Source: Candidatus Aminicenantota bacterium (GTDB taxonomy: Bacteria; Acidobacteriota; Aminicenantia; Aminicenantales; UBA4085). From it: a stretch of 32,717 nt of DNA. The notes beneath the pieces were generated by a model that had not been told where the DNA came from, did not search any database, and saw only the letters and a list, made by a program, of their open reading frames with translations. The translations under genes were made by a program, and so were the position numbers. Below are positions 7,947 through 15,618 of this stretch, one piece after another (the stretch's first letter is position 1; each line of letters opens with the position of its first letter). The stretch is taken from assembly GCA_030691735.1 (NCBI GenBank), contig JAUYDS010000077.1, positions 1 to 32,717 on the forward strand, written 5' to 3'.

Positions 7947-7994
7947 TGAGACGCGTGATTCGTCAGAATATCATTCTGACGAATCACTGTCTCA
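7947..7994. repeat. Long perfect inverted repeat between convergent genes
   Basis: A 15-bp perfect inverted repeat (7955-7969 with 7973-7987) has a 3-base loop and is flanked by a further 6-bp pair, TGAGAC/GTCTCA (7947-7952, 7989-7994), after a short asymmetric bulge. It overlaps the 3' end of the UbiA-family gene. It may stop transcription from both sides, but there is no T-tract, and a protein-binding palindrome or mobile repeat is also possible. Confidence 0.6.
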
Positions 7995-8870
7995 CTTGAA
8001 ATAATAAAGGATCCCCACGGCGGTCGCGATCCAGAGAAAGACCGAGACGGCGAGCGGCTTGTCCTTCAGGATCAATTCCTCCGGGCTCCCTCCCTGCCCT
8101 TTCTTGTGGACGAGATACAGATAGCGGAAGATCCCGTAAAGGACGAACGGCGTGGTATAGAGCAGGTGCGACGTCCCGAGTTTCTTGACCGTGTCTTCCG
8201 AGACCGTATAGAGACAGTAAGCGATGACCGTGGACGCCGTGACGACGGAGATCATCTGGTCCAGGAGATAGGCGCTGTACTCCTTGAGGATCGGGCGGTG
8301 GCTCGAAGCGTTCTCCTCGAGCAGGACGAGCTCGTGGCGCCGCTTGCTCAGAGCGATGAACAGGGCCAGAAGCGTCGTACAGATGAGGAGCCAGGAGGAC
8401 AGCGGGACGCGGATGACCAGGCCGCCCGCCACGACGCGGATGACGAACCCCGACGCGACAATGAAGACGTCCAGGATGACGACGTGTTTGAGCTTGATCG
8501 AATAGGCGATCTGAAGGACGAAATAGATCGCCCCGGCGATGAAAAGCCCGGGGTTCAAGACGAGGGCGCCGCCCAGGCTGACCGCCGCGAAAAAGACGGC
8601 CGTCCCCACCGCCGCTCCCCGGCCGATCCGGCCGGCCGCGATCGGCCGCCGGGATTTCTTGGGATGGACCCGATCCTCCTCATAGTCAAGGACATCGTTG
8701 ACAAGATAGATGGAACCCGAGAGCAGGCAGAAGACCGCGAACGCTCCCAGCGTGCTCAGAAAGAGCGGCCCGTCAAAGACCTTCCGGGCAAAGATGAGCG
8801 CCGCAAAGACGAACAGATTTTTCGTCCACTGCGACGGCCGCAAGGAGCGGATAACGTCACCGATGTTCAA
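7992..8870 (-). CDS. UbiA-family prenyltransferase (decaprenyl-phosphate phosphoribosyltransferase-like)
   Basis: 292 residues with about eight membrane helices. The first Asp-rich motif reads NDVLDYEEDRVHPKK (Asn58, Asp59, Asp62, Asp66), the Mg2+/diphosphate site of UbiA enzymes. The start RPSQWTKNLFVFAALIFA and the SIKLKHVVILDVFIVASGFV region resemble the branch that transfers phosphoribose to decaprenyl phosphate (DPPR synthase), which feeds arabinose-type glycan precursors. The substrate is inferred from family resemblance and could be another polyprenyl acceptor. The gene stands alone on this strand and has its own promoter upstream. Confidence 0.82.
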   Translation of the reverse strand: MNIGDVIRSLRPSQWTKNLFVFAALIFARKVFDGPLFLSTLGAFAVFCLLSGSIYLVNDVLDYEEDRVHPKKSRRPIAAGRIGRGAAVGTAVFFAAVSLGGALVLNPGLFIAGAIYFVLQIAYSIKLKHVVILDVFIVASGFVIRVVAGGLVIRVPLSSWLLICTTLLALFIALSKRRHELVLLEENASSHRPILKEYSAYLLDQMISVVTASTVIAYCLYTVSEDTVKKLGTSHLLYTTPFVLYGIFRYLYLVHKKGQGGSPEELILKDKPLAVSVFLWIATAVGILYYFK

Positions 8871-8891
8871 ATTCTGATCCCTTCAACACGT

Positions 8892-8921
8892 ATTCTAATC
8901 AAAGTCACCTCGTCCTGCCAA
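8892..8921 (-). promoter_or_regulatory. Promoter for the UbiA-family gene
   Basis: On the minus strand: TTGGCA (8916-8921), 18-base spacer, TAGAAT (8892-8897), about 21 bases before the ATG. An AAGGGA Shine-Dalgarno-like sequence lies between. The rest of the 249-base gap to 9120 shows nothing except the hairpin at 9087-9117. Confidence 0.45.
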
Positions 8922-9086
8922 GCGATTATTAAGTCAAAATATTTTCACGATGCGCGCCGGTCCATCTTCGGGGCTCAGGCGGCGGGGTCGACGAAGCGAG
9001 TCTCTTCTTGACCTCCCCCCTGACTTTTCTCATATCGGGTCGAGGATAGGGGAATTTCCGGACCTGGATCCTCAGACGCGCGCCCC

Positions 9087-9117
9087 GTTCTTTGGAAATC
9101 CGGATGTCTCCAAGAAC
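9087..9117 (-). terminator. Hairpin after the small membrane-protein gene
   Basis: Nine paired bases (GTTCTTGGA with TCCAAAGAAC, one bulged base) around a ~12-base loop, starting 3 bases after the stop codon of the minus-strand gene. There is no T-tract, so it is a weak terminator candidate. Confidence 0.3.
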
Positions 9118-9119
9118 GA

Positions 9120-9494
9120 TCAGTACTGGATGTCCGGCGTCTGCGGTTGGAACGCCGAGCTGGTGTTCAAGAAGACGAGCAGGATACGGATGGCCATGAA
9201 AATGATCCCGCCGGCCATGACGAGGGAATAGATCGTCAGGAACGTGACATAAAGGGCGGATTTTTTCCGGGAGAGGTCCTGGCTGAAAAGAAGGTCCGTC
9301 ACCGTCTTGCCGAAGAGGATGATCATGACGACGACCCCGGCGGAGGCCCGGTAGAAATATTCCAGGGAGCTGCGCAGTTCAACCTTCTCGAGCGTGATCA
9401 GGGGCATGAGCAGCCAGACCGTGAACAGCCAGACGGAAATGAAGATGACGATCCTCATCCGGGTGATGTATTGGGGGCTCCTGACCTTTCCCAT
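9120..9494 (-). CDS. Small integral membrane protein of unknown function
   Basis: 124 residues with three or four hydrophobic segments (about 13-31, 50-65, 79-98, 97-111), a basic N-terminus and a polar C-terminal tail. I do not recognise the family. The frame has one clean start (ATG at 9494) and a plausible membrane profile, and it is divergent from the MFS gene across a 149-base intergenic region that must hold both promoters. No enzymatic motif is visible. Confidence 0.6.
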   Translation of the reverse strand: MGKVRSPQYITRMRIVIFISVWLFTVWLLMPLITLEKVELRSSLEYFYRASAGVVVMIILFGKTVTDLLFSQDLSRKKSALYVTFLTIYSLVMAGGIIFMAIRILLVFLNTSSAFQPQTPDIQY

Positions 9495-9643
9495 TTTGAC
9501 TCAAGCATAGTCCTTCGAACGGGGAGCGTCAATCGATATTCTCCCAGACCGTTGAGCGCCGTTCGCGGCGGCCGGGACGTCAGGCATCATTCGGCGTCTG
9601 TCGCCGAAATCGGAAAAAGGGTAAAATAGTCGCCGGTCGAGCC

Positions 9644-11023
9644 ATGGAAGAACGAAAACGGAAGGCCGCGGGCGTCGCCGGCGGCCTCGCCTTCATCTTT
9701 GTCCTGCTCGTCCTCGTCTTCGACTTCGCCGACCAGGGCCTGCTCGGCCCGCTGGTCAATCCCCTGCTCCAGGATTTCTTCCGGAAAACGACGAACATCG
9801 TGCCGCTCGGCTGGATCACCTTCGTCTTCACCCTCCTCTCGGCCGTCTCGACGATCATCGCCGGCATCACCGCCGACCGCCGCTCCCGCGTCCGGGTCTG
9901 CGTCGCCGGCGGCCTGATCTACGGCGCGTTCTCGACCCTGGCCGTCCTTACGCCGCACGGCCAAGCCGGATACGTCTTCTTCTTCATTACCCGGGCGCTC
10001 AACGGCATCGGCATCGGCCTGGTCGTCCCGGCCGTTTTCTCGCTCGTCGGGGACATGGTCGATCCTCGCCGCCGGGCGACGGCCTTCGGCTTCCTGTCCG
10101 TGGCGATGCTCGTCGGGCGGATGGGCGGGTTCGTCCTGGCCGGTTCGGTCGGCGGCGGCTGGCGGTCGGCCTACGGCCTGGTCGGCCTCATCAACCTCGT
10201 CCTCGCCCTGGCCCTGCTTCTCGTCCGCGAACCCCAGCGCGGCGCCCGGGAGGAGGAGCTTCGCGACCTCATCCTCGCCGGCGCCGAATACCGCTTCCGC
10301 ATTTCGTGGAAGGACGTCAAGCTCATCCGCTCGGCCCGGAGCAACTTTTGGCTGATCGCCAATTTCATCGACGTGTTCCCCGGCTCGATCGTGCTCTTCC
10401 TCATCTTCAAATACATGAAGGACATCCATAACATGGACGCCGCGACCGTGAACGTCGCCATTCTGATCGTCTTCCTGGCCGGGGCCTTCGGCGCGCTGGT
10501 CTTCGGCCGGCTCGGCGACTGGGGCTACCGGAAGGACCGCCGGGCCAAGGTCCTCGTCGCGCTCTTCTGCAACGCGTTCCCGATCGTCTTCATGATCTTC
10601 TTCATCGGCTCCAAGGTCTGGATCCCCGCCGGCGCCACGGTGTCCCAGGCGCTCGCCGTCCCCGGAACGTGGCCGCTCATCCTGACCATCGCCGCGGCCA
10701 TGTTCATCAACCAGGGCGTCAATCCCAACTGGTACGGTGCGCTCGCCGACATCAACCTGCCCGAGCACCGGGCGACGATGATCTCGCTCGCTTCGGTCAT
10801 GGACATGATCGGCAACGCCCTCGGCCCGCTCCTCGCCTCCTACGTCGCCACGCTCTGGGGCCTGCGGGCGGCGATGGGGACGGTCCTTGCCTTTTGGGCG
10901 GTAAACGTCTTATTCTGGCTGCCGGTCCTCGTCCGCATCCGGGCGGACGTGGACCGCGTCCATGGCGTCCTGAGCGATCGGGCCGCCGACATGAGAAGGA
11001 GAATGTCCGAACGTGCCGACTGA
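9644..11023 (+). CDS. Major facilitator superfamily transporter (Spinster-like)
   Basis: 459 residues and about 12 membrane helices with a central cytoplasmic loop (about 195-225). Two MFS signatures are visible: GITADRRSRVRV after helix 2 and its counterpart FGRLGDWGYRKDRR in the second half. RALNGIGIGLVVPAVFSLVGD fits the Spinster/organic-anion type with PALMITATE- or sphingolipid-like substrates in other organisms, but the substrate here is unknown. A TAAAAT box at 9622-9627 is a plausible -10, giving a leader of about 10 bases. The end overlaps the next gene's GTG by 11 bases, so export of a lipid processed by the neighbouring kinase-like enzyme is conceivable (inference). Confidence 0.85.
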   Translation: MEERKRKAAGVAGGLAFIFVLLVLVFDFADQGLLGPLVNPLLQDFFRKTTNIVPLGWITFVFTLLSAVSTIIAGITADRRSRVRVCVAGGLIYGAFSTLAVLTPHGQAGYVFFFITRALNGIGIGLVVPAVFSLVGDMVDPRRRATAFGFLSVAMLVGRMGGFVLAGSVGGGWRSAYGLVGLINLVLALALLLVREPQRGAREEELRDLILAGAEYRFRISWKDVKLIRSARSNFWLIANFIDVFPGSIVLFLIFKYMKDIHNMDAATVNVAILIVFLAGAFGALVFGRLGDWGYRKDRRAKVLVALFCNAFPIVFMIFFIGSKVWIPAGATVSQALAVPGTWPLILTIAAAMFINQGVNPNWYGALADINLPEHRATMISLASVMDMIGNALGPLLASYVATLWGLRAAMGTVLAFWAVNVLFWLPVLVRIRADVDRVHGVLSDRAADMRRRMSERAD

Positions 11024-11948
11024 ACGAATCTCGATCCTTTACAATCCGTCCGCGGGGATGGGCCGGGCCCTTCGCCGGAAGCTCAAGCTCGAACAGATCC
11101 TCCGCCATTTGGAGGTCCGCTACGACCTGATCATGAGCCGAAGCGAAGCGCACCTCCGGGAATTGACTCGGGAGCACGCGAATAAGTACGGCACGCTTGT
11201 CGGGGCCGGCGGCGATTCGACCTTTCACATCATGGTCAACGAGATCATGGCAGCCGGTGCGGACGTCAACTTCGGCCTGATCGGCGTCGGCTCCTCGAAC
11301 GACATCACCCTGGAGTTCGGCGTCGATTCGCTGGAAAAGGCCTGCCGGGCCTTGAAAGGCGGCCGGGCCCGAAGGATCGATCTCGGCTGCGTCCGGGAAG
11401 GCGGGACGCCGCTCCGGTATTTCATCGGGCAGGCCAACATCGGCCTGGGGGCGTTCGTCAATATGCGCGTCGCGGAGGCAGCCCTCCGCAAGCCCTGGCT
11501 GGCGAAAAGGCAGACGCTGGCCGGCGTCCTTAGTATCAGGAAGGCGTACCGGTCAAAGAGCATTCCCCTGCCGGTTAAGATCGATGCGGAGACCCGCCGC
11601 ACGGAAGGCGACTTCGTCGCGGCGATCTTCAGCAACATCCGGTTCTGGGCGACGGGAAAGATCATCAATCCCGAAGCAGTCCCCGATGACGGTCAACTGG
11701 ACGCGTGTCTGATCCGGGATTGCTCCTTCTTCCGTCTGGCCCGCATTTCCCGGTTGGCCGACACCGGCCGTCATACCGCCGCCGCCGAGGTCGAGATCCT
11801 CCGGGCGCCGGCCTTCGAGGTCACGTCGGAAAAGCCCTTCGAGATCCAGTCGGACGGCGAGATCATCAGGACGCCTGACGGTCGTCCGACGTTCAACGGA
11901 GTCACGTTCAGCATCGTCCCGCGGGCGCTGAGTCTGATCTGTCCGTGA
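11013..11948 (+). CDS. Diacylglycerol/sphingolipid kinase-family protein
   Basis: 311 residues of the DAGK-catalytic (YegS/DagK/LCB5) fold. The N-terminal nucleotide-binding half carries NPSAGMGRA and AGGDSTFH, which corresponds to the family GGDGT motif with Ser for the second Gly; the C-terminal lipid-binding half has the usual DDGQLDACLI motif. The start is GTG 11013 inside the transporter gene, reading MPTERISILYNPS, which is the normal N-terminus of the family. It may phosphorylate diacylglycerol or a related lipid; the Ser substitution is mild and does not rule out activity. Co-transcribed with the MFS gene. Confidence 0.85.
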   Translation: MPTERISILYNPSAGMGRALRRKLKLEQILRHLEVRYDLIMSRSEAHLRELTREHANKYGTLVGAGGDSTFHIMVNEIMAAGADVNFGLIGVGSSNDITLEFGVDSLEKACRALKGGRARRIDLGCVREGGTPLRYFIGQANIGLGAFVNMRVAEAALRKPWLAKRQTLAGVLSIRKAYRSKSIPLPVKIDAETRRTEGDFVAAIFSNIRFWATGKIINPEAVPDDGQLDACLIRDCSFFRLARISRLADTGRHTAAAEVEILRAPAFEVTSEKPFEIQSDGEIIRTPDGRPTFNGVTFSIVPRALSLICP

Positions 11949-11950
11949 GC

Positions 11951-11969
11951 GGATCCAGCGGATCCCGAA
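11951..11969 (+). terminator. Hairpin between convergent kinase and nitroreductase genes
   Basis: GGATCC-AGC-GGATCC forms a 6-bp stem with a 3-base loop, followed by CGAATTTTG. A short T-run makes it a modest intrinsic terminator candidate for the transporter–kinase operon. Confidence 0.35.
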
Positions 11970-11976
11970 TTTTGTC

Positions 11977-12486
11977 TCACCACCTGTCGCGGCGGACGAT
12001 CTCGGCCATCGATTTTCGCGAGACCGGGCGCGGCGCCTCGTCCGAATAACCGATCGGCGTCATGGCGATCGGCTCGATGCCGTCGGGCAAGCCGAGCACG
12101 CGTCTCACAACGGTGGGGTCGAAAGCGCCGACCCAACAGGTCGCCAGACCCTCGGCGGCCGCCGCCAGGACCAGATGTTCGAAAGCGATCGCAACATCGA
12201 CGTCGGCATAGTTTTTCCCGTCCCGCCGGACCCAGGCTTTCGACGGCTCTCCACAGGCGCAGATGATGACGGGTGCGGAGTGAAACCATTCCCGGCCGTA
12301 GGCCTCTTTCAGAGCGAGCTTGACGTTCTCGTCGTGGATCACGAGGAAATGCCAGGGTTGGAAGTTCGCCGCCGAGGGCGCGATCCTGACCGCTTCCAGG
12401 ATCCGATCGATCTTGTTCTGTTCCACCGGAACTTTTTTATACTTCCGGATGCTTCGCCGTTTCTTTAATACCTCATAAAATTCCAT
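11977..12486 (-). CDS. Nitroreductase-family FMN oxidoreductase
   Basis: 169 residues. The N-terminal RRSIRKYKKVPVE and the APSAANFQPWHFLV motif (about 37-50) are the FMN-binding signatures of the nitroreductase superfamily. The Gly/Ala-rich helix AAAAEGLATCWVGAF and the closing IGYSDEAPRP are also typical. Such enzymes transfer hydride from NAD(P)H to quinones, nitro compounds or other acceptors; the physiological substrate cannot be told. A strong Shine-Dalgarno (AAGGAGAA) lies 8 bases before the ATG, and a TATAAT box stands further upstream, so it appears to be monocistronic. Confidence 0.88.
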   Translation of the reverse strand: MEFYEVLKKRRSIRKYKKVPVEQNKIDRILEAVRIAPSAANFQPWHFLVIHDENVKLALKEAYGREWFHSAPVIICACGEPSKAWVRRDGKNYADVDVAIAFEHLVLAAAAEGLATCWVGAFDPTVVRRVLGLPDGIEPIAMTPIGYSDEAPRPVSRKSMAEIVRRDRW

Positions 12487-12508
12487 CGTCCGGTTCTCCT
12501 TCCGCCCT

Positions 12509-12514
12509 ATTATA
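12509..12514 (-). promoter_or_regulatory. -10 box of the nitroreductase gene
   Basis: A perfect TATAAT on the minus strand, 22 bases before the ATG, followed by AAGGAGAA as ribosome binding site. No convincing -35 is seen at 16-18 bases. Confidence 0.4.
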
Positions 12515-12542
12515 AATGAAATGGAGACATAGGGGGAACTCC

Positions 12543-13994
12543 TCAGTTCGCGAATGTCATCGTCATCCGGACAAAATCGATCGTCCAGGCATACTTCTTT
12601 AAAAACTGGTGGCTGATGATCCCGTCGTTTATGAACCCAAGCCGCCAGTAGCTTTCAGGAGGATTGGCGCCATAATCGCCTTTCAGGTCCGCTTGGATCA
12701 ACGGCCCCAAACCCAGCCGGGCGATCTTGAATTGCCCGGTCGCGAATCCGCCGCCCCCTCCGCCGATGCCTTCCTCGACTTTCGTCTCGGGAATGGGAAT
12801 GCCGGCGTATTTCAGAGTCTGGACGGGCGCGGCAAAGGCCGCTTCGCTGGCCAGGCCGGAATCCACAAAAAAGGTCAGGCCGTCTTTCGAGTCGAGGCTT
12901 CCCCGGGCCATCATATAATGCGTCATGGCCAGGACGAACGGCAACTCGACTATGGTCTTCTCCTGCGCCGCCTGGCGCATGTCCTTCCGGCCATCTTCAT
13001 CCGCCCGCCTCAAAACCAATTGCCCGCCCGGATAATCCATCGTCGCCAGGAATTGTTTCAGAACGCCCGTCCCCACGATCCCGCCGATCGTGTATTTGCC
13101 ATCGGCGAACCCCTTGGAGAACCTCTGCGTGGGGAGGATCGAGATCGGGACCGCTTTGAGGGTCACTTGACCGATCTTCAGCGAATCCACCCGGCCGAAC
13201 CCGACCTCCGATTGTTTCCCGCCGGCGAACGTCCCGGTCATCGAAGCGATGGGCTTGATGTCCATGGCGGCGGCGAATTCCGTATCGAGCATGAACATGT
13301 CGGCGCCCGTGTCGATGAGCGCATAAATCTGTCGGCCCTGGACCTCCACGGAAATGACCGGCATCGGATCGGTCACCAGGAAGGGCGCCTTCGACAATCC
13401 GAAATCCCCGGGCCAGACGACTTGATAGGGGCGTTCCTGGCCGAAGGCCCGCATCAGGTCCCAGTGCGGCAACTTGATCTTGCCTTCCAATCCTTTGAAG
13501 AGGCCCGCCGACTTGGCATACTGGTTCGTCTGATAAAATGTCATTGCCCGTTTCGAATCCGCACGCGCCTGGATCTGAAGATCGCCGGGATTCAGGGCGA
13601 TGATCCTCGTATAAGTGCTTTCGGCGTCATCATAATGGCCGAGGAGATAATTCAGGTCCGCCGCGAGAAACAGGGCGTCGTTCGTCGGCTTCGCGGCGTC
13701 GAGAAGAGGCAGGACCAAGGACTTCGCCTTCTCGAATTCTCCTGACTGATAAAACAGCCTGGCCAGCTTGAATCGCGCCTCGGCATTGTTCGGATCTTTG
13801 AGCAACACCTCTTGGGCCGACGCGATCTCCTTCAATATCTGGCCGCGGTCCTTTTCCGCATCCGAAGCGGGCGGAGCCGCGACAGGCTTGTTCTGCGGCG
13901 GCGGGGCCTGGACCTGCCCGAAACTTGGGAGCAAAAGGAATAAAAGAAAGGCCCACATCGTCGTCGCCGGAACGGAAATGGGTTTTCGTGTCAT
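12543..13994 (-). CDS. Secreted TPR and retropepsin-like aspartyl protease-fold protein
   Basis: 483 residues from ATG 13994, chosen over an ATG 39 bases upstream because AAAGGA stands at the right distance and the product then starts with a clean signal peptide (MTRKPIS..., hydrophobic to ~26). A tetratricopeptide region (about 55-160) follows. Two aspartyl-protease-like lobes come next: LIDTGADMF (Asp228) and FFVDSGLAS (Asp378), as in the Asp_protease_2/clan AA family. A Gly-rich turn (IGGGGGGFATG) precedes the last strands. The DTGA motif is intact and the second lobe's DSG is close to consensus. It may be a periplasmic or secreted peptidase; proteolytic activity is inferred, not certain. 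Confidence 0.78.
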   Translation of the reverse strand: MTRKPISVPATTMWAFLLFLLLPSFGQVQAPPPQNKPVAAPPASDAEKDRGQILKEIASAQEVLLKDPNNAEARFKLARLFYQSGEFEKAKSLVLPLLDAAKPTNDALFLAADLNYLLGHYDDAESTYTRIIALNPGDLQIQARADSKRAMTFYQTNQYAKSAGLFKGLEGKIKLPHWDLMRAFGQERPYQVVWPGDFGLSKAPFLVTDPMPVISVEVQGRQIYALIDTGADMFMLDTEFAAAMDIKPIASMTGTFAGGKQSEVGFGRVDSLKIGQVTLKAVPISILPTQRFSKGFADGKYTIGGIVGTGVLKQFLATMDYPGGQLVLRRADEDGRKDMRQAAQEKTIVELPFVLAMTHYMMARGSLDSKDGLTFFVDSGLASEAAFAAPVQTLKYAGIPIPETKVEEGIGGGGGGFATGQFKIARLGLGPLIQADLKGDYGANPPESYWRLGFINDGIISHQFLKKYAWTIDFVRMTMTFAN

Positions 13995-14031
13995 CGGCTC
14001 ATTCCTTTCTTTTACAAAAACTTTGCCATTC

Positions 14032-14059
14032 ATTTTATCGTTTCAAAGCTCTCGTTCAA
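14032..14059 (-). promoter_or_regulatory. Promoter of the aspartyl-protease-like gene
   Basis: On the minus strand: TTGAAC (14054-14059), 16-base spacer, TAAAAT (14032-14037). Transcription would begin at about 14025, downstream of the alternative upstream ATG, which supports the start chosen at 13994. Confidence 0.5.
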
Positions 14060-14138
14060 AGGATTTGCGCCCCATAAGTCGATTCTGCCTGAAAATTCGG
14101 CAAAATGATACGAATCTATAGCGCCGAACGTCGTTTGA

Positions 14139-14740
14139 ATGAAATAAATCACGGCTTTAGTGCTCGCATTTCTTGTCATCGGGCTGCTCACCGCCTCGGC
14201 ATCGGCCCAGACCCAAAAGATCTAGCGGAATGCGAGCGAGCTCATACCGGGGACGAGCGTCCGGGCCAAGATCCCGGCCCACATGTTGGCCGCGCCCGAG
14301 CTGGTGAAGGGGGTCGAGTTCATGACCAAACCGGCGGGGACGGTCGCGGCGACGGTGCCGAGGGGCTATTTGGTACCGGCGGAACTGGATTACGTGGCTG
14401 AAAAGCTGAGAACGCACAATGTCAAGGTCAAGGTGCTGGCGAAGCCGATCAAAGCGGCCGGCGAGGAGTTCGTGATCCTCAGGATCGGGCAGGGCCGGGG
14501 CGGCGGCTATAACATGATCAAGCTCGAGGGCGGCTTCGCTAAATCACCGCTCAAGGAATTCCCGGCCGGAACGTTCAGGGTCGATCTGGCTCAACCGATG
14601 GCCAACGTGGCCTTTTATTGCCTCAAGCCGCGGATGGCTTTGTCGGCTGGGGCGTACTGGACCCGTACTTTAAGTCGATCGGGGCAGACAAGCGGAGCGT
14701 GGCGTATCCGATCTATAAGTATTTTAAAATAATGGAATAA
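14139..14740 (+). pseudogene. Decayed M14-type carboxypeptidase with catalytic domain deleted
   Basis: Reading frame 14139 starts MK, meets TAA (14145), then gives a clear signal peptide (ALVLAFLVIGLLTASASAQ), a second stop TAG (14223), and ~135 codons resembling the C-terminal region of secreted M14 zinc carboxypeptidases (VPRGYLVPAELDYVAEKL; FPAGTFRVDLAQPMANVAFY). Near 14625-14632 the frame shifts: a different frame continues the expected ending (ADGFVGWGVLDPYF … VAYPIYKYFK) to TAA 14738. The HxxE zinc motif and the rest of the ~300-residue catalytic domain are absent, so signal peptide and C-terminus have been joined by a large internal deletion. Family assignment is by recalled consensus; decay (two stops, one frameshift) is seen directly. 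Confidence 0.7.
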
Positions 14741-14780
14741 ACGCCTACTCCGATTTCCAATAATTCACGATCAAGCTGAC

Positions 14781-14939
14781 TGGCTGCAAATAACGGAAAC
14801 GATCCGCCCGTGCAACGTTCAGATCTATACCATCAGCCGCCCCATTCCAAGCCGAACGATCTCCCCGGCGGCGGCGGCCGAGCTTCTCGATATCCGCGAC
14901 CGCCTGAGGCAGAAGGGAATCGAGGCGGAGGTTTTTTAA
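14781..14939 (+). pseudogene. Possible C-terminal remnant of a radical-SAM gene
   Basis: Frame 14781-14939 reads about 52 residues ending at TAA 14937. It includes RPCNVQIYTISRPIPS and a helix AELLDIRDRLRQKGIEAEVF. This resembles the last ~50 residues of radical-SAM Fe-S oxidoreductases (…VQ-x-T-x-x-RP…, then a helix). No start codon or CxxxCxxC motif precedes it; the frame closes at 14729. If correct, it is a 3' relic left by the same deletion events that damaged the neighbouring carboxypeptidase. Confidence 0.35.
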
Positions 14940-14976
14940 GCTGGGATGGGAAGCCGTCATATTTCACATATTGATG

Positions 14977-15006
14977 TTGACAAAAAAATATTATTAATGA
15001 TAGATA
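14977..15006 (+). promoter_or_regulatory. Promoter of the redox gene cluster
   Basis: A consensus TTGACA (14977-14982) sits at the head of a markedly AT-rich island. TAGATA (15001-15006, 18-base spacer) or an overlapping hexamer would serve as -10. Transcription from ~15012 would leave a ~60-base leader before ATG 15075. Nothing else upstream could drive the cluster, and the preceding genes are relics. Confidence 0.5.
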
Positions 15007-15074
15007 TTGCTCACCCACCCGACTCCCAGGAGCCGGACGGAGAAAAGGGAGAGAAGAAGTTTGGGGCGATAACC

Positions 15075-15605
15075 ATGACCAAGGCGACCTGTCGACACAA
15101 ATGGATGATAATCAATCTCCGCGGCGGATATCTGGTGATCGAAGGCTGCTTCCACTGCCGGCAAAGGATCTCCCAGTTCTCAGAAGAGCCGGTCCCTCCG
15201 ATCGACGCCTATCGCGAAGCGGAGCATTTTTGGAGCCATTTGGGGGACTTTCAGGCCTCTAAGTTCGATCTCAAATGTGAAGAATGCTCGAAAGAGGTCC
15301 AGCTGCGCGATGTCATGGCAACGATGTTATGCATGAGATGCGACCCGGAGTGCGGCGTTTACAAAGTCGGCTCCCGGGCGAAGGGTGGCAAGTCATGGGT
15401 CTACGTGGCCCTCTGCGCGAACACATCTCACGCCTCCGGGACCTGCATCAGCGAGGCGGGGATCCGGGCCTTGAACGAGTATTTCAATCAAGATCTCCAC
15501 GATCCCGATAAAAAGATCATCGTCGTGCCGTGCGACCTGCGCAGATCCGTGGATACGTGTCAGGGAGTCGTCCTCGCCGATGTCGGCTTGACGGAACTTT
15601 ATTAA
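15075..15605 (+). CDS. Cys-rich double zinc-ribbon-like protein, first gene of the redox cluster
   Basis: 176 residues from ATG 15075 (longer in-frame starts lie upstream of the predicted transcription start). Two potential metal sites are visible: Cys6-x-His8 with Cys25-x2-Cys28, and Cys68-x2-Cys71 with Cys86-x2-Cys89 (Cys93 nearby). The rest is mixed alpha/beta with no signal peptide or membrane helix. I do not recognise the family. It leads a same-strand run of redox genes, 13 bases before a DRTGG-like gene, so it probably serves as a regulator, assembly factor or small subunit of that system. The Cys spacing suits structural zinc better than ferredoxin clusters. Confidence 0.65.
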   Translation: MTKATCRHKWMIINLRGGYLVIEGCFHCRQRISQFSEEPVPPIDAYREAEHFWSHLGDFQASKFDLKCEECSKEVQLRDVMATMLCMRCDPECGVYKVGSRAKGGKSWVYVALCANTSHASGTCISEAGIRALNEYFNQDLHDPDKKIIVVPCDLRRSVDTCQGVVLADVGLTELY

Positions 15606-15618
15606 AGGGAAGGTCAAC

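Noticed and set aside
8950-9231. A 93-codon plus-strand frame in the gap after the UbiA-family promoter
   Set aside because: Arg/Ser-rich, no family resemblance, overlaps the 3' end of the minus-strand membrane-protein gene and a hairpin; no Shine-Dalgarno.
428-12544. A 13-base sequence GGGGGAACTCCTC present at 428-440 and again at 12532-12544
   Set aside because: Considered as an insertion-sequence end, but a repeat of this length is expected by chance in 32 kb, and no target duplication or element lies beside the second copy.
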